From Molossus alvarezi (Eukaryota; Chordata; Mammalia; Chiroptera; Molossidae), in NCBI GenBank assembly GCA_037176705.1, contig CM073885.1:167204290-167268289 (forward strand): a DNA stretch of 64,000 bases, written 5' to 3'. Shown piece by piece: positions 24,472-36,190 of the stretch. The notes under the pieces were generated by a model. The model was not told the DNA's origin and searched no databases. It saw only the letters and a program-made list of their open reading frames with translations. How positions within the stretch are numbered: the stretch's first letter is position 1; each line of letters opens with the position of its first letter. The position numbers and the translations under genes were made by a program.

Positions 24472-24850
24472 AGTAGCAGTGCTATGTAGTGGAAAGAATA
24501 AGGGACTTGATTTTTTTTTTCTTTATTGATATTTTAGAGAGAAAAGAAGTGAGAGGGAGAGAGAGATAGAAACACTGATGAGAGAGAACATCGGTTGGCT
24601 GCCTCCTGTATGCCCCCCACTGGGGATCGGGCCCACAACCTGGGCATGTGTCCCGACCAGGAATCGAACCGGTGACCTCTTGTTTCATGGGTCAATGCTC
24701 AACCACTGAGCCACACCAGCTGGACAAGGACTTGATTTTTTAAAAATGCATTTTAGCTCTTTGACTCCTCAGAGTTAACAATATCACCTTAAGTAAGTTA
24801 CTTCACCATTCTGTGTTAGTTTTCTAATATGTCAAGTAAAAAAAAAAAAA
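24472..24850 (+). mobile_element. MIR relic interrupted by a Ves SINE
   Basis: The head (GTGCTATGTAGTGGAAAGAATAAGGGACTTG) lies before the SINE. The MIR 3' half (ACCTTAAGTAAGTTACTTCACCATTCTGTG, TTTTCTAATATGTCAAGTAAA) lies after it. Confidence 0.65.
24517..24727 (-). mobile_element. Ves SINE nested in MIR
   Basis: Minus strand: CTTTATTGATATTTTAGAG tail side, GA-rich run, CACTGGGGATCGGGCCC, GAATCGAACCGGTGACC, CACTGAGCCACACCAGCTGG head. Duplication GGACTTGATTTTTT at 24503-24516 and 24728-24741. Confidence 0.95.
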
Positions 24851-24919
24851 ACTAACTGAGAACTAACTAGTCTCACTGCCTCTGGCCACTCCCAATTTTA
24901 ATTCATTTTTCAGTTTAAA

Positions 24920-25200
24920 AAGATTAATATTTCTAGAACAATACTCTGACCACATCACTCCTGGGCTAAGCTTTATTAAATAGTTTTCTTATGCTAAAAG
25001 ATAAAGTTCAAACTTTTTAGATGGCTATTCCACTTTGATTCAGTTTAACATATGCTTATTGAGTGGATGCTATATAGATGTTATTGTTCTAAGCTCCAGT
25101 GATGCAAAGCTAAATACCATATGCCTTTTGTTCTTCTGTATGAAGTTCAGAATTTAATAGGAAAGGCATCCTTGTAAGTGAATAATAATTTTTAAAAAAC
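24920..25200 (+). repeat. L2/MIR-like ancient repeats
   Basis: Contains CTGACCACATCACTCCTGGGCTAAG and AAAGATAAAGTTCAAACTTTTTAG (an L2 3'UTR pattern), followed by TTATTGAGTGGATGCTATATAG and GTTCTAAGCTCCAGTGATGC, another common ancient repeat pattern. Confidence 0.5.
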
Positions 25201-25264
25201 ATACTTTGCGCTGCAATATCGTGATAAACACATTATTTGGATCCCCCAAATTAAATGATTATTA

Positions 25265-25494
25265 AAATAATAGTAATAGTAATAAAAACAGCCATCATTT
25301 GTTGATGTTCTGCTATATATGATGTACCAGGGCACTGTTGGCATTTTAGATGCATTTTGTGTATGTATAAGATTATCTTCCCTTTACATATTATATAACT
25401 GAATGAAAATTTGACTTACTAAAAAAACACACAAAGAGAAGTGGGATTCACACTCATGTTTGCCTAATTATAACATGCATGTCCCACTGCATTT
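25265..25494 (-). mobile_element. MIR relic, antisense
   Basis: Weak antisense MIR order: ATCATTTGTTGATGTTCTGCTATAT, TTATCTTCCCTTTACATATTATATAACTGA, GTGGGATTCACACTCATG. Strongly decayed. Confidence 0.45.
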
Positions 25495-26100
25495 TTTTAT
25501 ATTGTTGCCATAACAAAATATTACAAATGTAGAGGATTTAAAAGAACCTAAGTTTATTTTCTCATAGCTCTGTAGGTCAGGACTCTGAACAGGTCTCCCT
25601 GACCAAAAATCAGTGTCCTTAGGGGTGCGTTCCCTTCCAGAGGTTCTAGGAGAGAATCTGTTTCTTTGCTCACTCAGGTTGTTGGTAGAATTAGTTCCTT
25701 GTGCTTTTAGGCTGCAGTTGCCAGTTCCTTGCTGCCTTTCTGCTGAGGGTTGACCCAGCTTTTGGAGACCACCCACATTTCTCAGCCAGTGGCCCTCTTG
25801 CTCCAGCCTCAAAATCAATACAAGTGGGTCAAGTCCATCTCATAATTTGCATTTTTTCAGCTTCTTTTAAAAATTTTCTACTTCAATCTTCTGCCTTCTT
25901 TCACTTTTAAAGGCTTACGTGATTAGTTTATGCCCAGTGGAAAATCCAGAAAAATATACCATCCAAGATCATTACCTTTGATTATATTTACCAAAACCAC
26001 ACCCCCACACCCCCGCTCCACACACAGATAAAGTAATATATTGACAGGTTCCAGAGGTTTTGGCAGGGGCATGTTTGATATTCATTATTCAGACTACAAT
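25495..26100 (-). mobile_element. MaLR-type LTR (MLT1-like), antisense, nearly complete
   Basis: Antisense LTR from GTTGCCATAACAAAATATTACAAAT and TTTATTTTCTCATAGCTCTGTAGGTCAG through TTCCAGAGGTTCTAGGAGAGAATCTGTTTC to the other end, with ACAGGTTCCAGAGGTTTTGGCAGGGGCATG and ATTATTCAGACTACAAT. The 116-codon open frame inside has no meaning. Confidence 0.75.
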
Positions 26101-26859
26101 ATCCAGTTTCTTTCTTTAACATTTTTTTTTTCTAAAGAATGAGGGTTCTGATAAAGTTTGATTAGTATAATTTGATGGAATAGTAGCTTTTAGTACCAAG
26201 ATAAATATGTTCAGGTACACCTTGTTTTGCTATGCTTCACAGCTATTATATTTTTTACAACTTGAAAGCAACATTCTTCACCAGCAAAAAGATTATGACT
26301 CTCCTTATTGTAATACTAACTCTGTTGTGTTGTGCCTATACCTAAAACTAAGAAGAACATGATGAAGGACTCAGATGCATAGTCATGTATATTTGGACGA
26401 ATGAACAGATATTTAGTGTGAATGAAAGGTAGATAATGTAGTGAGGACTTGAAATAATGATGTCTGAAAATGGGCTGGGCCTGTCTTATGAATGCCTTTA
26501 AATGCTTTACTCAGGAGTTTAGACTAAATCCCAGTGAAGATGGACAGTTAAGAAAAGTTTTGAACATGAAGAAGACAGCTGAGTATCCTGTATGATCATA
26601 TCTCCACTAATTCCCTAGATGAATTTTAGAATGAGAGGGCATGGGTTCTTCTAATGTCTTCAGTCTTGGTATCTCAACATTTATCAATCAAAACCCTTTT
26701 ATCCCTTTTATCCTAGCCCAACAACCAAAATGCCAACTGATCTTCCAGTCAACCACCTAGAAAGCTCTCAGTGATATATGCCTTCCTCCTTGCTTTATTC
26801 ATTCATTTTTTTTGTTTGTTTATCCAGCAAATGTATAGTGACTATTTTCTTTATTAAAT

Positions 26860-27020
26860 ATTTTTTACTTTTTCAATTACAGTTAACACACAATATTATA
26901 TTAGTTTCAGGTATCCCATATAGTGATTAGACATTTATATAACTTACAAAGCGATCACTCTGATAAATCTAGTACCCATTTGACACCATACAGTTATTAC
27001 AATATTATTTTCTAAGTATA
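26860..27020 (-). mobile_element. LINE-1 3' end (L1MA-like), antisense
   Basis: TTTCAATTACAGTTAACACACAATATTATATTAGTTTCAGG, then TAGTGATTAGACATTTATATAAC, AAAGCGATCACTCTGATAAATCTAGTACC and TTACAATATTATT. This is the reverse of a mid-age L1 3'UTR. Confidence 0.75.
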
Positions 27021-27239
27021 GCCAGTTTCTATGCCCAGATCTGTAGACCCTACATATTTGCGGTGGACAGTCATTATGCAAACAATCAGGCAGACAAGTA
27101 CAACACTACATGCTACTCAAGTCCTGTGAAGAGAGCCGCCTGGTATGGCAAGAGGCTATCATAGAGGGAATTGACCAATCAAAGCTTCTTGTGGGAAGTG
27201 CAGATTAAAAAAGAAATCTGCAAGATGTTCGAAGTGAGA

Positions 27240-27670
27240 GTTCTGGAGACAGGTGACCCAGCATTTGTAAAGTAACTGTGGTGAAGGAACCACTAGAAAG
27301 CTATTAAGTTTGTGCTGGGGAGTTGAGGGAGAGCATGGTAGGAGACGAAGCTGGAAAGGTGAGTAGCAAGCACACAGACTTTGAGTAGAATCTATGTCTC
27401 ATTAACAAATTTGGTCTTTATCCTAAATGTGATGGGAAGCCATTAAAGACTTTCAAGCAGGCTGGTGCATTTTGAAAACATTACTCTGCTTACACTGTAG
27501 GATATGAGTTTCAGGAGGACCAGAGTAGCCACAGAGCAATCATTAGGAAGTGAATGAGAGAAGTGAATGATTTAAGAGATATTTAGAAAGTAAAATGGCA
27601 GGTGTTAATGATTGATTGAGCATGGTAAATGAGGGAGAAACAGGGATCAAGAATGACTGCTGGGTTTCTC
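27240..27670. repeat. Ancient mammalian interspersed repeat, family not assigned
   Basis: Contains the widely repeated pattern GATGGGAAGCCATTAAAGACTTTCAAGCAGG, CATTACTCTGCTTACACTG, AGAGATATTTAGAAAGTAAAATGGCAGG and CAAGAATGACTGCTGGGTTTCTC. Probably the same family as 7330-8110. Confidence 0.5.
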
Positions 27671-27908
27671 CTGAATTCTCTTTTATCACTATTCCCTTTC
27701 CCTTATTGCTCTCTTTTGCAACTCACACTCCACTGTAAATATGGTATAGATCTTAGATATTTTCTCAGATAATTTTGTCCTATATATCTTTTTTAAACTG
27801 ATATATGGTTCTCCCTTAATTTCAACATTTCTTCCACAGCCACCTGCAGTGGAGCGTGTTCTATCCTCCACTTCCCATAAACCATGGTGTCCAGAAACTG
27901 TCAACGTT

Positions 27909-28020
27909 CTTGTGACTCATTCCAGGTCAACCTTCATCCAAGGAGCTTCAGCCTGTTTCAGATTCTCCAACTATAATTTTGCTACTTCAACCCTTTCTTT
28001 ACCCTGGAATGAGTCACAAG
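27909..28020. repeat. Perfect 18-bp inverted repeat (76-bp loop) with AP-1 cores
   Basis: CTTGTGACTCATTCCAGG at 27909-27926 and its exact reverse complement at 28003-28020. Each arm carries TGACTCA/TGAGTCA, the AP-1 consensus. Origin unknown; it is not part of a repeat I recognise. Confidence 0.85.
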
Positions 28021-28734
28021 GCCCTGGAATGTTCAAGTCTTTGTTCTAGCATCATGTTTTTACTTTTAAAGATAAGGCAAATATTTATTTAAATACACAC
28101 ACATAGTATTACCAAAAAGGGGCATAGAGAAAACAAACAAACAAATTTTCTTCTGACTTCTGCCTTTATGTTCCTATTTCCAGAGAAATCCTTAATTTCT
28201 TACATATTTTTTCAGACATTCAATAATTACACCAGCATGTGTATATGTTGTGTGTGCATGTATTCCTCCTCTGCACTTTACAAATCTTACTGTTCATTTC
28301 ATATACCACAGTAAATTTCAGGTTTATTAAAGGTTTAAAATAAAATTAAAAAATAATGAAATCATATAATAATCATACAGCACTAAAAAAAATAGGCTAA
28401 AATTTTATTTACTATTGGGTTGTCAACAATCATAAAAGAAACAATTGACAAATTAGACTCCATAAAATTAGAAAATAAAATTTTCATTAAGAGATTTTGA
28501 TCTTGAGATTGATCCCTAGGCCATACTTCTTGCTCCAGCTCTGTCTTATGGAGGCAGCTCCCTTCATGATGGCTTAGACAAAACCAATTCTCCTCAAATA
28601 CTCAAAGCTCTATCTACCAGGTGCACTGAAAGACAAGGACAGGTTATTGCATTCTACATTTCCTGGCAGCAAAAATAATTCAGTGGACTGCTTCATGTTA
28701 TTCCTGGTAGTTGAATTTAAAATTTTAGGTATAT
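28021..28734. other. Unassigned AT-rich intronic DNA
   Basis: A short sense L1-like piece may lie at about 28430-28500 (CAATTGACAAATTAGACTCCATAAAATTAG). Nothing else recognised. Confidence 0.35.
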
Positions 28735-28885
28735 GGGGGATACATAGTGATGGGCGGAGAACTGACTTGGGGTGGTAAACACACAATACAGGGCACAGAT
28801 GTTGTGTTATGGATTGTGCACCTGAAACTTATATAATTTTGTTAACCAGGGTCCCCACAATAAATCCAATAAAAATGAAAAATAA
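28735..28885 (+). mobile_element. LINE-1 3' end, sense
   Basis: GGGGTGGTAAACACACAATACAGGGCACAGATG, TTGTGCACCTGAAACTTATATAATTTTGTTAACC, and a terminal CCACAATAAATCCAATAAAAAT with A-rich tail. It is the same 3'UTR type as the antisense copies at 34985 and 36595. Confidence 0.8.
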
Positions 28886-28889
28886 AACT

Positions 28890-29849
28890 TCAGGAAATAA
28901 TGATTTTTAATGATTGGACTCACTACTTTACATTTCTATGAAAACTATAAAATAAGGTATATGAATTGTTCATAAATTTCTTCCAGGTCAGAATCACTAA
29001 GAAATACTTATTTTTACAGGTACCTTGGCTTTCTTGTTTGGGTGCTTTTCCAATATAGAGTTAGAATCAGTTGAATGTTAGCATGTGATGTTAGCATAAT
29101 ATTTTTTAAATGTTAATATTAAAATTGGGTGATTTAAGATGAAGAATAAACCACTCTTTCTGAAAGTATGATCTGAGTGATTTGAGTGGTGACTGTTAGG
29201 GTACATTTTGTCGTGTAGGTCAAGACTATAGAAAGTGCTCTTAGAATATTGGGATAGCTTTGATTTGGAGTGAAGAAGATCGGTCTGCAGGAAAAGTATT
29301 TGGACCAATTTGCACTTTGTTTCCTATTGGGAGCTGAGACTAGGGATGTAAGCATCACCTAGGAAACTTAATAAGCACAGAAAACTGCTGTTTTCTCAAA
29401 CCTACAGCTCTGGCCATATTGGATCCTGCACTGCATTTAGCAAGCCAGTTGGACCAGCGTAGGCCTTTCTCCTGAAGGCCTGGAGGCTTCTTTTCTGCCT
29501 ACACTTCCCTGTTTTCTTTTCTTTTCCTTTTTTTAATGCAAATCACAGCTTTTCTATTGTTTGGTCAATTCCTTAAGGCTACTGTCATCTATTTCATGGA
29601 ATTTCTTAACATACTATTTCTGTCTGTGTTAACATTAAAAGTAGATTCCATAGCACTTTCTCAGTTTCAAGGTTTTGCTACAAATTACTAAGGAGAAAAA
29701 TCAAGAGCTTTAAAAAATAACAAATATGATGGCCTTCCAAATATCTCAAGATCTCCCATAGCAACTGGTCTGCCATTCTTTTTTTTTTTTTTAACCTACT
29801 CAAAGAAATTAACCGGAAGAGTTTTCTGTTTTATTCTCATGTCACATAG
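28890..29849. other. Unassigned intronic DNA
   Basis: No repeat or exon recognised. Poly-T run at 29779-29792. Confidence 0.35.
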
Positions 29850-30460
29850 AAGGGTCAGCTGCCCCTCTGAACTCTCTTGCCCCACAAATAGGATTGCAAA
29901 ATGAGAAAAGGAAAAGCAGCCCCTGACAGCCCGCCCTTGGCCTGGTTCTTTGAGATGGGCCTTGGTGTTGCAGCAAGCTGTTGATTCTCCTCTTGAACAT
30001 AAACATTTTCACAGAACGTCAATATCAGACACAGCCACTTAGGGACCATAATGGTTCAAGATAAAAACAAGATTGTGCCTGAACACAGACAAAACATAAA
30101 TGTTATCTCAGCTAAAAGAATGACCAACATTCCCCTATCTTGATTCATCTGAGTCAAAGCTGTTTCTAACCAATTATAACTCCAGTTTATTACAGTTTTC
30201 GCTTTGTTAGATAAGAATTATTAAGATACCCAATCATAAAATTAGCCCAGATTCCTGACAGAGCTTGAACTGGAACAAAACTCCATTTCCTTGGACCGTC
30301 CCCAACCAAAGCCCTAACCCTATGATACGTCCCTTGTACCCTCGTTCTAAACTGCCTCTTGGGTCCCCAAAGTCTTGTTTTCAATCTCTGCCACAAGTAA
30401 TAAGCCCAACTTGTTTGGTGCAGATGTGTGACTGGTGGTCTTTGGCTGGAGGACAAGGAT
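29850..30460 (+). mobile_element. Candidate retroviral LTR, family unknown
   Basis: Less AT-rich block with LTR-like order: CCAATTATAACTCC near 30170, a C-rich stretch (CTTGGACCGTCCCCAACC), and a 3' part ending in GTGTGACTGGTGGTCTTTGGCTGGAGG, as in the U5 end of class I ERV LTRs. No inverted TG/CA ends or duplication could be fixed. Confidence 0.3.
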
Positions 30461-31507
30461 AAGAAAGAGAAAATGGGAGCAAGATTGTAGGGTTCCTGTT
30501 ACCCATTCTAAGGATTTAGCTTTTCCTCTGAGTGAGATGGGATGCCACTGGAGGATTTTTTTTTTTTTTTTTTTTTTACTTTCAAAATTTTATATTTTAA
30601 AAAAGGTTGTAATAGTTTTCAACTCACTGAAACAGTGCAAGAACTATACAGAGCACTTACACTTCATTCAGATTCACAAATGATTATCAGTTTGCCCATT
30701 TGTTCTATATATAATCTTAACTTTCTTCTGAATCATTTCAGGGTAGATTGTAGATACCTTCATGTCCTTTTACTTCTAAAAATTCAAAGTCTGTTTCCTA
30801 AAATAGAGGACATTCACTTATATGTCTAATGATCAAATCAGGAAATTTAACACTGACGCAATGTTATTATTCCATTTAGAGGCCTCATTTTAACTTTACT
30901 AATTGCCCCCAAAATGTTTTTATGTAATATTTTTTAACCTGGTTCAGGATCAAATTGAGGATTATGTACTACATTTAGTTTTTATATATTTTTAGTTTTG
31001 TTTTTTTTAATTTATATTACTCAGACTTTGTCTTTTTTTTTTTTTTACATTAACATATTTAAAAAATATAGGCCTTTTATTTTGTGGAATACTTCAATTT
31101 GTGTTTGTTAGTTTCTCCTCATAATTAGATTTAGTCTATGCATTTTTGGGAAAAAAACTTCATACTAATATCACTATTTCTGAAAATCAGTTGATCATAT
31201 GTTTGTGAGTCTATTTATAAGCTCTGTCCCCTGACCCACTGATCAGTCTGTTTACACATGTCAGTTCCACACCATGTTAATTACTATCCTTTATATCATG
31301 TATTAAAATTAATTACCATAAGTCTGCCAAATATTAAGCTAATCTAGATATTTTGCCTTTCCAAATACAGTTTAGGATTATTTTGTTAATTTTTACTAAA
31401 TGCTGTTGAAATTTTGATTGAAATTTTATTTTGGTTATAGATAAAATTGAGTTCTGAATACTATGGAGATTTAAGATCATAAACCTGAGCCTCTTTTCAT
31501 TTTAATA

Positions 31508-31690
31508 TGTTTTTATTGATTTCAGAGAGAGGAAGGGAGAGGGAGAGGGAGATAGAAGCATGGATTGGCTGCCTCCTGTGGGCGCCCTACTGGGGATCAA
31601 GCCTGCAACCTGGGCACGTGCCCTGAACTGGAATTGAACCATCTACCTCCCAAAGGGAAGGCGCTCAATCAACTGAGCCGCACCGGCTTT
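31508..31690 (-). mobile_element. Ves SINE, short type
   Basis: TTTTTATTGATTTCAGAGAGAGG tail side, GATTGGCTGCCTCCTGTGGG, CTACTGGGGATCAAGCC, GAATTGAACC, and head CAACTGAGCCGCACCGGC. Edges approximate. Confidence 0.93.
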
Positions 31691-31793
31691 TTAACCAATG
31701 TTTTATAATTATCAGTGTAAAGATCATGCATGTATCGTGTTAAATTTATCCCTAGAATTTCATGTTTGGGGATGCTATTTTGAAGGATTTTTT

Positions 31794-32060
31794 TTGTTTT
31801 GTTTTGTTTTTTTATCCTCACCCGAGGACATTTTTGCGTTTTGTTGTTGTTGTTGTTCAGACAGAGCGGGAGGGAGAGAGAGCAAGAGAGAGAAAAGGAA
31901 ACATCGATGTGAAGGGACACATCGAGTGGCTGCCACCCGCACGACCAACCAGGGCCGGGGACAAACTGCAACTGAGGTACGTGCCCTTAGCGGGAACCGA
32001 ACCTGGGTCTCTCTGTACCGCAGGTCGACGCTCTAACCGCTGAGCCAAACCGGCCAGGGC
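31794..32060 (-). mobile_element. Ves SINE, long young type
   Basis: Minus strand: TTATCCTCACCCGAGGACATTTTTGCG, (GTT)n, GA-rich run, AACATCGATGTGAAGG, GGGCCGGGGACAAACTGC, and head CTAACCGCTGAGCCAAACCGGCCAGGGC. Duplication TTGAAGGATTTTTT at 31780-31793 and 32061-32074. Confidence 0.97.
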
Positions 32061-33659
32061 TTGAAGGATTTTTTAAAATTTTCTGATTCCAGTTGTTTAT
32101 TTCTAGAGTTCAGAAATGTAATTTATTTTATTATGTTGATGATAGATAATCTCACTAAACTTACTTGTTAGTAAAAATATATTTCTGTAGATTTTGTAGA
32201 ATTATAGATGAACATAAGGAGCCTATTTATGACAGCTGCTGTAGCTTCTGTGTCTGATAATCCCATCACCTCTGTGGTATCTATACTTGTTTCTGTTGAC
32301 TAATTTTTCTCCTGATCGCACATCATATTTTCCTACTTCTTCACATGCTAATAATTTTTCATGTGGTGCTAGACATTGTGAATTTTATGTTGCTGACTGC
32401 TGAATTCTGGTATATTCCTTTAAAAGCATTGAACTTGGTTCTAGAGACACTTAAGTTGCTTACAGTTTTGTCTGGTCCTTTTGATGCTTATTTTTAAGTT
32501 TTTGTTTAAAGACAGGTTTAGAACAGAAGTCAGCAATTTTTTTCTTCAGTATTTTTCTTTAAACTTAAGGGGAAATTTAATTAGTCTTCTTTTTAAAGCC
32601 ATGTAGTTTAAACACAAGTTTAGTTTAAGAGGAAAATACGTTCAGAAAAAATAATGTGTTTAGCTTTGTGGTCCCTACAGTCTTCATTGCACCTACTCCA
32701 CTTACATTTCATTTATGTGATGAATCACATTTATTGACTTGCAAATATTGTACCAACCTTGCCTCCCTGGGATAAATCCCACTTGGTCATGGTGAATAAT
32801 CTTTTTACTATATTGCTGGATCCGATTTGCTAATATTTTGTTGGGGGTTTGGCACTTACATTTTAGTGTGAAAGTAACTTAACCATAGATAATATGTAAA
32901 CAAGTGAGCATGGCAAGTCCCAGTAAAATAAAACATTATTTAGTTACGCAGGTGGTAGGCCCAATTTAGTCCTAACATTGTAGTTTGCCAGTCCATAGTC
33001 TAGAGTCGACCTCCTTCTGGACTTTCTCTTAGTCATTACTAAAGTGTCCCCTTCTGGAGACCGACTGAATGCCCTGCTCATTCAGCAAGGGCTCTTCTCC
33101 CTGGCTGGCAGAGACGAGAGATACCTGGTTCTGTGTGAACTCTGGTAATTTTTCAACTTAAAGCTCTCGGTTATTTTTCCTTTAGAAATTGTTCTTTGTC
33201 TCTCTTTATGGCTTTGCCCTATAAATATGAAAATGAGAATTCAGCCCAAGACTTTCTCTATTTAGCTCCCTCTCCGTACCACTCTGCCTTACAAATCCCA
33301 GCTGTTCCAGACTCTGTCTCCGAAGCTCGGTGCAGCCCCATTTCCTGCTGGACCGACCCTCTAGGAGAAAGTGCGTCAGCAGAAATCTGGGCCAATCATG
33401 GGTGTTTTTCCTCCTTTCTCAAAGAGATCGTGGTCCTGTGCTTCCTGTTGTTCAATGATCTGAAAACACTTGTTTCATATATTTTGCCCTGGTTTCTAGT
33501 TATTTGTGGCTGGAGAAAAATATCATACCCTTTTATTCACTCTTTCTTACGGTGTATATGCTAGGAGTAAGTCTTTTCATCTGTATTTTGATGCTCAAAT
33601 TTTGATTTGGCCAGAAAATTCCTTTAAAATCGGGCTCTTGATTCTGGTCATCATAATGT

Positions 33660-33660
33660 C

Positions 33661-33695
<35 letters not shown>

Positions 33696-33699
33696 TTTT
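33660..33699. repeat. (TTTA)n microsatellite
   Basis: About ten perfect TTTA units. The flanks on both sides look like old L1M-related DNA; the sequence to about 33850 (CAGGTTCATCTTGAACTC, TTTTCCCAAAAAGACCTGG) fits that idea. Confidence 0.95.
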
Positions 33700-34275
33700 A
33701 GCACTTTCTTATCTTCTGTATCAAGTAAAAATCCTCAGGTTCATCTTGAACTCTCTTTTCCTCAGAACCAATAGGGCATTTTCCCAAAAAGACCTGGTTC
33801 TTTGTAATGGGAAAGAGTCTTTAAATAGAGCAGAGTTTGAGGCAGAAGAGTGACATTCAATTTATTTTAAAATATCACCATAGTTCTTTACTGTTTAATG
33901 GACCATACAGGACAGGGACAGGGCACAGAGAGCAGGAAAGAAAGCATTGCAGTAACATCACACAAAATGATAGTGACTGACCAGTATAGTAACAGTAGAA
34001 ATGATGCGATGTATTCTAACGATAGCATTGTTAATTGATAGAATTCACTGAAATATCATATATGAGTTATAAGATAAAAACATATATTGTTATTATAGCT
34101 CCTAGAGTTTGGGGAAATCCTCAGTTATAAGATGGACCTTCATCCCAATCTGGTTTGGATGTTAAGACTGATGATACCACATGCACACCAAGAGGGTTTA
34201 AAAATGTCTATTACTCACATAATATGGCTTTCTGGGAGATCAGGGTAGCACCCAGGCATGTCCAAAAGTAGTTTA

Positions 34276-34520
34276 TTTTTTGTTAATCCTCACCTGAGGA
34301 TACTTTTGCATTGATTTTTTAGAAGGGAGGGAGAGAGGGAGAGAGAGAGAGAAACAGTGATGTGAGAGAGACATCGATTGGTTGCCTTCTGCTCGACCTT
34401 GACCACCTGGGCTGGGGATGGAACCTGCAGCCCAGGTATGTGCCCTTAACTGGAAATCGAACCCACAGCCCTTTGGTCTGCAGGCCAATGCTCTAACTGC
34501 TGAGCCACACCAGCCAGGGC
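34276..34520 (-). mobile_element. Ves SINE
   Basis: Minus strand: TTAATCCTCACCTGAGGATAC, GA-rich run, ATGTGAGAGAGACATCGATTGGTTGCC, CTGGGCTGGGGATGGAACC, head CTAACTGCTGAGCCACACCAGCCAGGGC. Flanks TCCAAAAGTAGTTTA and TCCAAAGGTAACTTTA are a mutated duplication. Confidence 0.95.
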
Positions 34521-34984
34521 TCCAAAGGTAACTTTAGAGAGCAGGGGAAGGAACATGGCTTAGACTTTTATGGTGGTTAGGGGGTGGACCAGGATGAGGA
34601 GTCTCGTGAACAGATGGCGGTTGTGTGGTGTGAGCCTACTGCCAACAGGAGAAGAACCTGGGCTTCTGATCAGCTTTCCCAGGTATGGAACACAGGGAGA
34701 GGAGCTATTGACAGTCAAGTCAAACATCAAAAAATGAAGTCAGACTCCCTCACAGAGCTCCTAGAAGATGTTTCCATCTGTTTGTTAGTTTGTTTTCCCT
34801 CTGAGTAACTGGAGTTACAGAATTACCATTAGCAGGATGAGAAGACTCTTCACAGAAAAAAGTTTGGAGGGGAAAATTCAGAGATTGGATATAAAATCTC
34901 AAAGGTCTTTAAGATTTGCATTGGAGATTTGCAACTTTTATAATGTATTCTTTTGTTGAGTTGCCTGTTAAAGTATTTTTCATA

Positions 34985-35270
34985 TATTTATATTTTATTA
35001 AATTTGTTGAGGTAACATTGATTAGCAACATTATATAAATTGCACGTACACAACTTTATAATATGACATCTGTGTACTCTATTATGCGCTCACCACCAAA
35101 AGTCTAGTCTCCTTCCATCACCATGTATTTGATTCTCTGCCTTCTTTGTCCTCCCCTCCTCCCTTCCCCTCTGGTAGCCGCCATCCTGTTGCCTGTGTCT
35201 AGGAGTTTGTTTTTGGTCTTCTTTTGTTTGTTGCTTTTTGCTTTATATCTCACATAATTTATTTTTTACA
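34985..35270 (-). mobile_element. LINE-1 3'UTR, antisense
   Basis: ATTTTATTAAATTTGTTGAGGTAACATTGATTAGC, TTATGCGCTCACCACCAAAAGTCTAGTCTCCTTCCATCACC, then a C-rich part with CCCCTCTGGTAGCCGCCATCC. It ends before ORF2. Confidence 0.85.
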
Positions 35271-36044
35271 GAACTAAACCACCCGCCAAAAGGGTCACTG
35301 ACTAATTTAAACAATATTTATTTTTTGTAAAAATCAAAGTTGTGCAATTTCATAAGAACTTAAATATCAGAATCACTTAAAGATAGACACCCTACTCTTA
35401 GGCAACTGATTGCTTTGGACAAAACAACAAGCAGGGAAAATAATTTGGTACGAGGTGAATAACATTAGTTGATAATATCCCTTGATATTAATTTAAAAAA
35501 AAAATGGTGTATGTTATTTTATGGGTAGAATGCATTATAGCAGTGAAACTTTATTAATGTAGAGGGTTTTCTATTCAAAATCAATCTTGTGTGATATTTG
35601 AATTATTGTATTTTAAAATTATGCAGCTATTTACATTTAGAAATGTAAAAATCATTCTGATATTCTAAAATATTAGCTACATTACATAATATATTGCAAT
35701 CTGTAATGTGTTCACAATTAGAAACATATGCAAATTATTTTCTTATTTGCTTTAAAAGAATTAGATTTTAGCTTGAGTTAGTCACTTTAGAGAAAAGTAT
35801 TTGCAGGACCTGTTTGTTTTTACTCCCCAAACAGATTGGAATTGAAAGAATCAATACCAGTGCCAACTTGTATAGAAGTAAATGATCTAGTAATTCCTCA
35901 GGTTCTCCACAGTCCCATGAGAAACAATTCATCTGGTAGTCAATGCCCCACTTTTGTTCCTTGATGGTCTTGTATGTTGTGATAGTTGACCTGATGTCAG
36001 TACTCTTCTTTTCAAATCAATGGATTTAAAGAATAATTCCGTAG
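35271..36044. other. Unassigned AT-rich intronic DNA
   Basis: Nothing recognised. Confidence 0.35.
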
Positions 36045-36190
36045 ACATTAGACCTGAGTCCAAATTGCATCTCTGCTCTTGAAAAATCAGCAAGTCATTT
36101 AATATCTATGATCCTCAGCATTCTCATCTATAAGTGTGAAGGTTAATATAAGTGATCTTCATTTCTGTGTAGCTCAAAAAATGCTTTAAT
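36045..36190 (+). mobile_element. MIR relic
   Basis: GACCTGAGTCCAAATTGCATCTCTGC, ATCAGCAAGTCATTTAATATCTATGATCCTCAGCATTCTCATCTATAA: MIR order with heavy decay. Confidence 0.6.

Larger units (their letters stand above)
30556..33580 (-). mobile_element. Ancient LINE-1 (L1M-type), antisense, fragmented
   Basis: Begins with poly-T (30556-30577). Antisense L1M 3'UTR text follows at 30600-31190 (AGGAAATTTAACACTGACGCAATGTTATTATTCC, GCATTTTTGGGAAAAAAAC). ORF2 antisense text follows at 31190-32200 (GTTAATTTTTACTAAATGCTGTTGAAATTTTGAT, TTAAATTTATCCCTAG). More ORF2 lies at 32725-32855 (CCCTGGGATAAATCCCACTTGGTCATGGTGAAT). The rest to about 33580 fits old L1 less clearly. Two Ves SINEs inserted later. It may be several elements rather than one. 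Confidence 0.6.
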
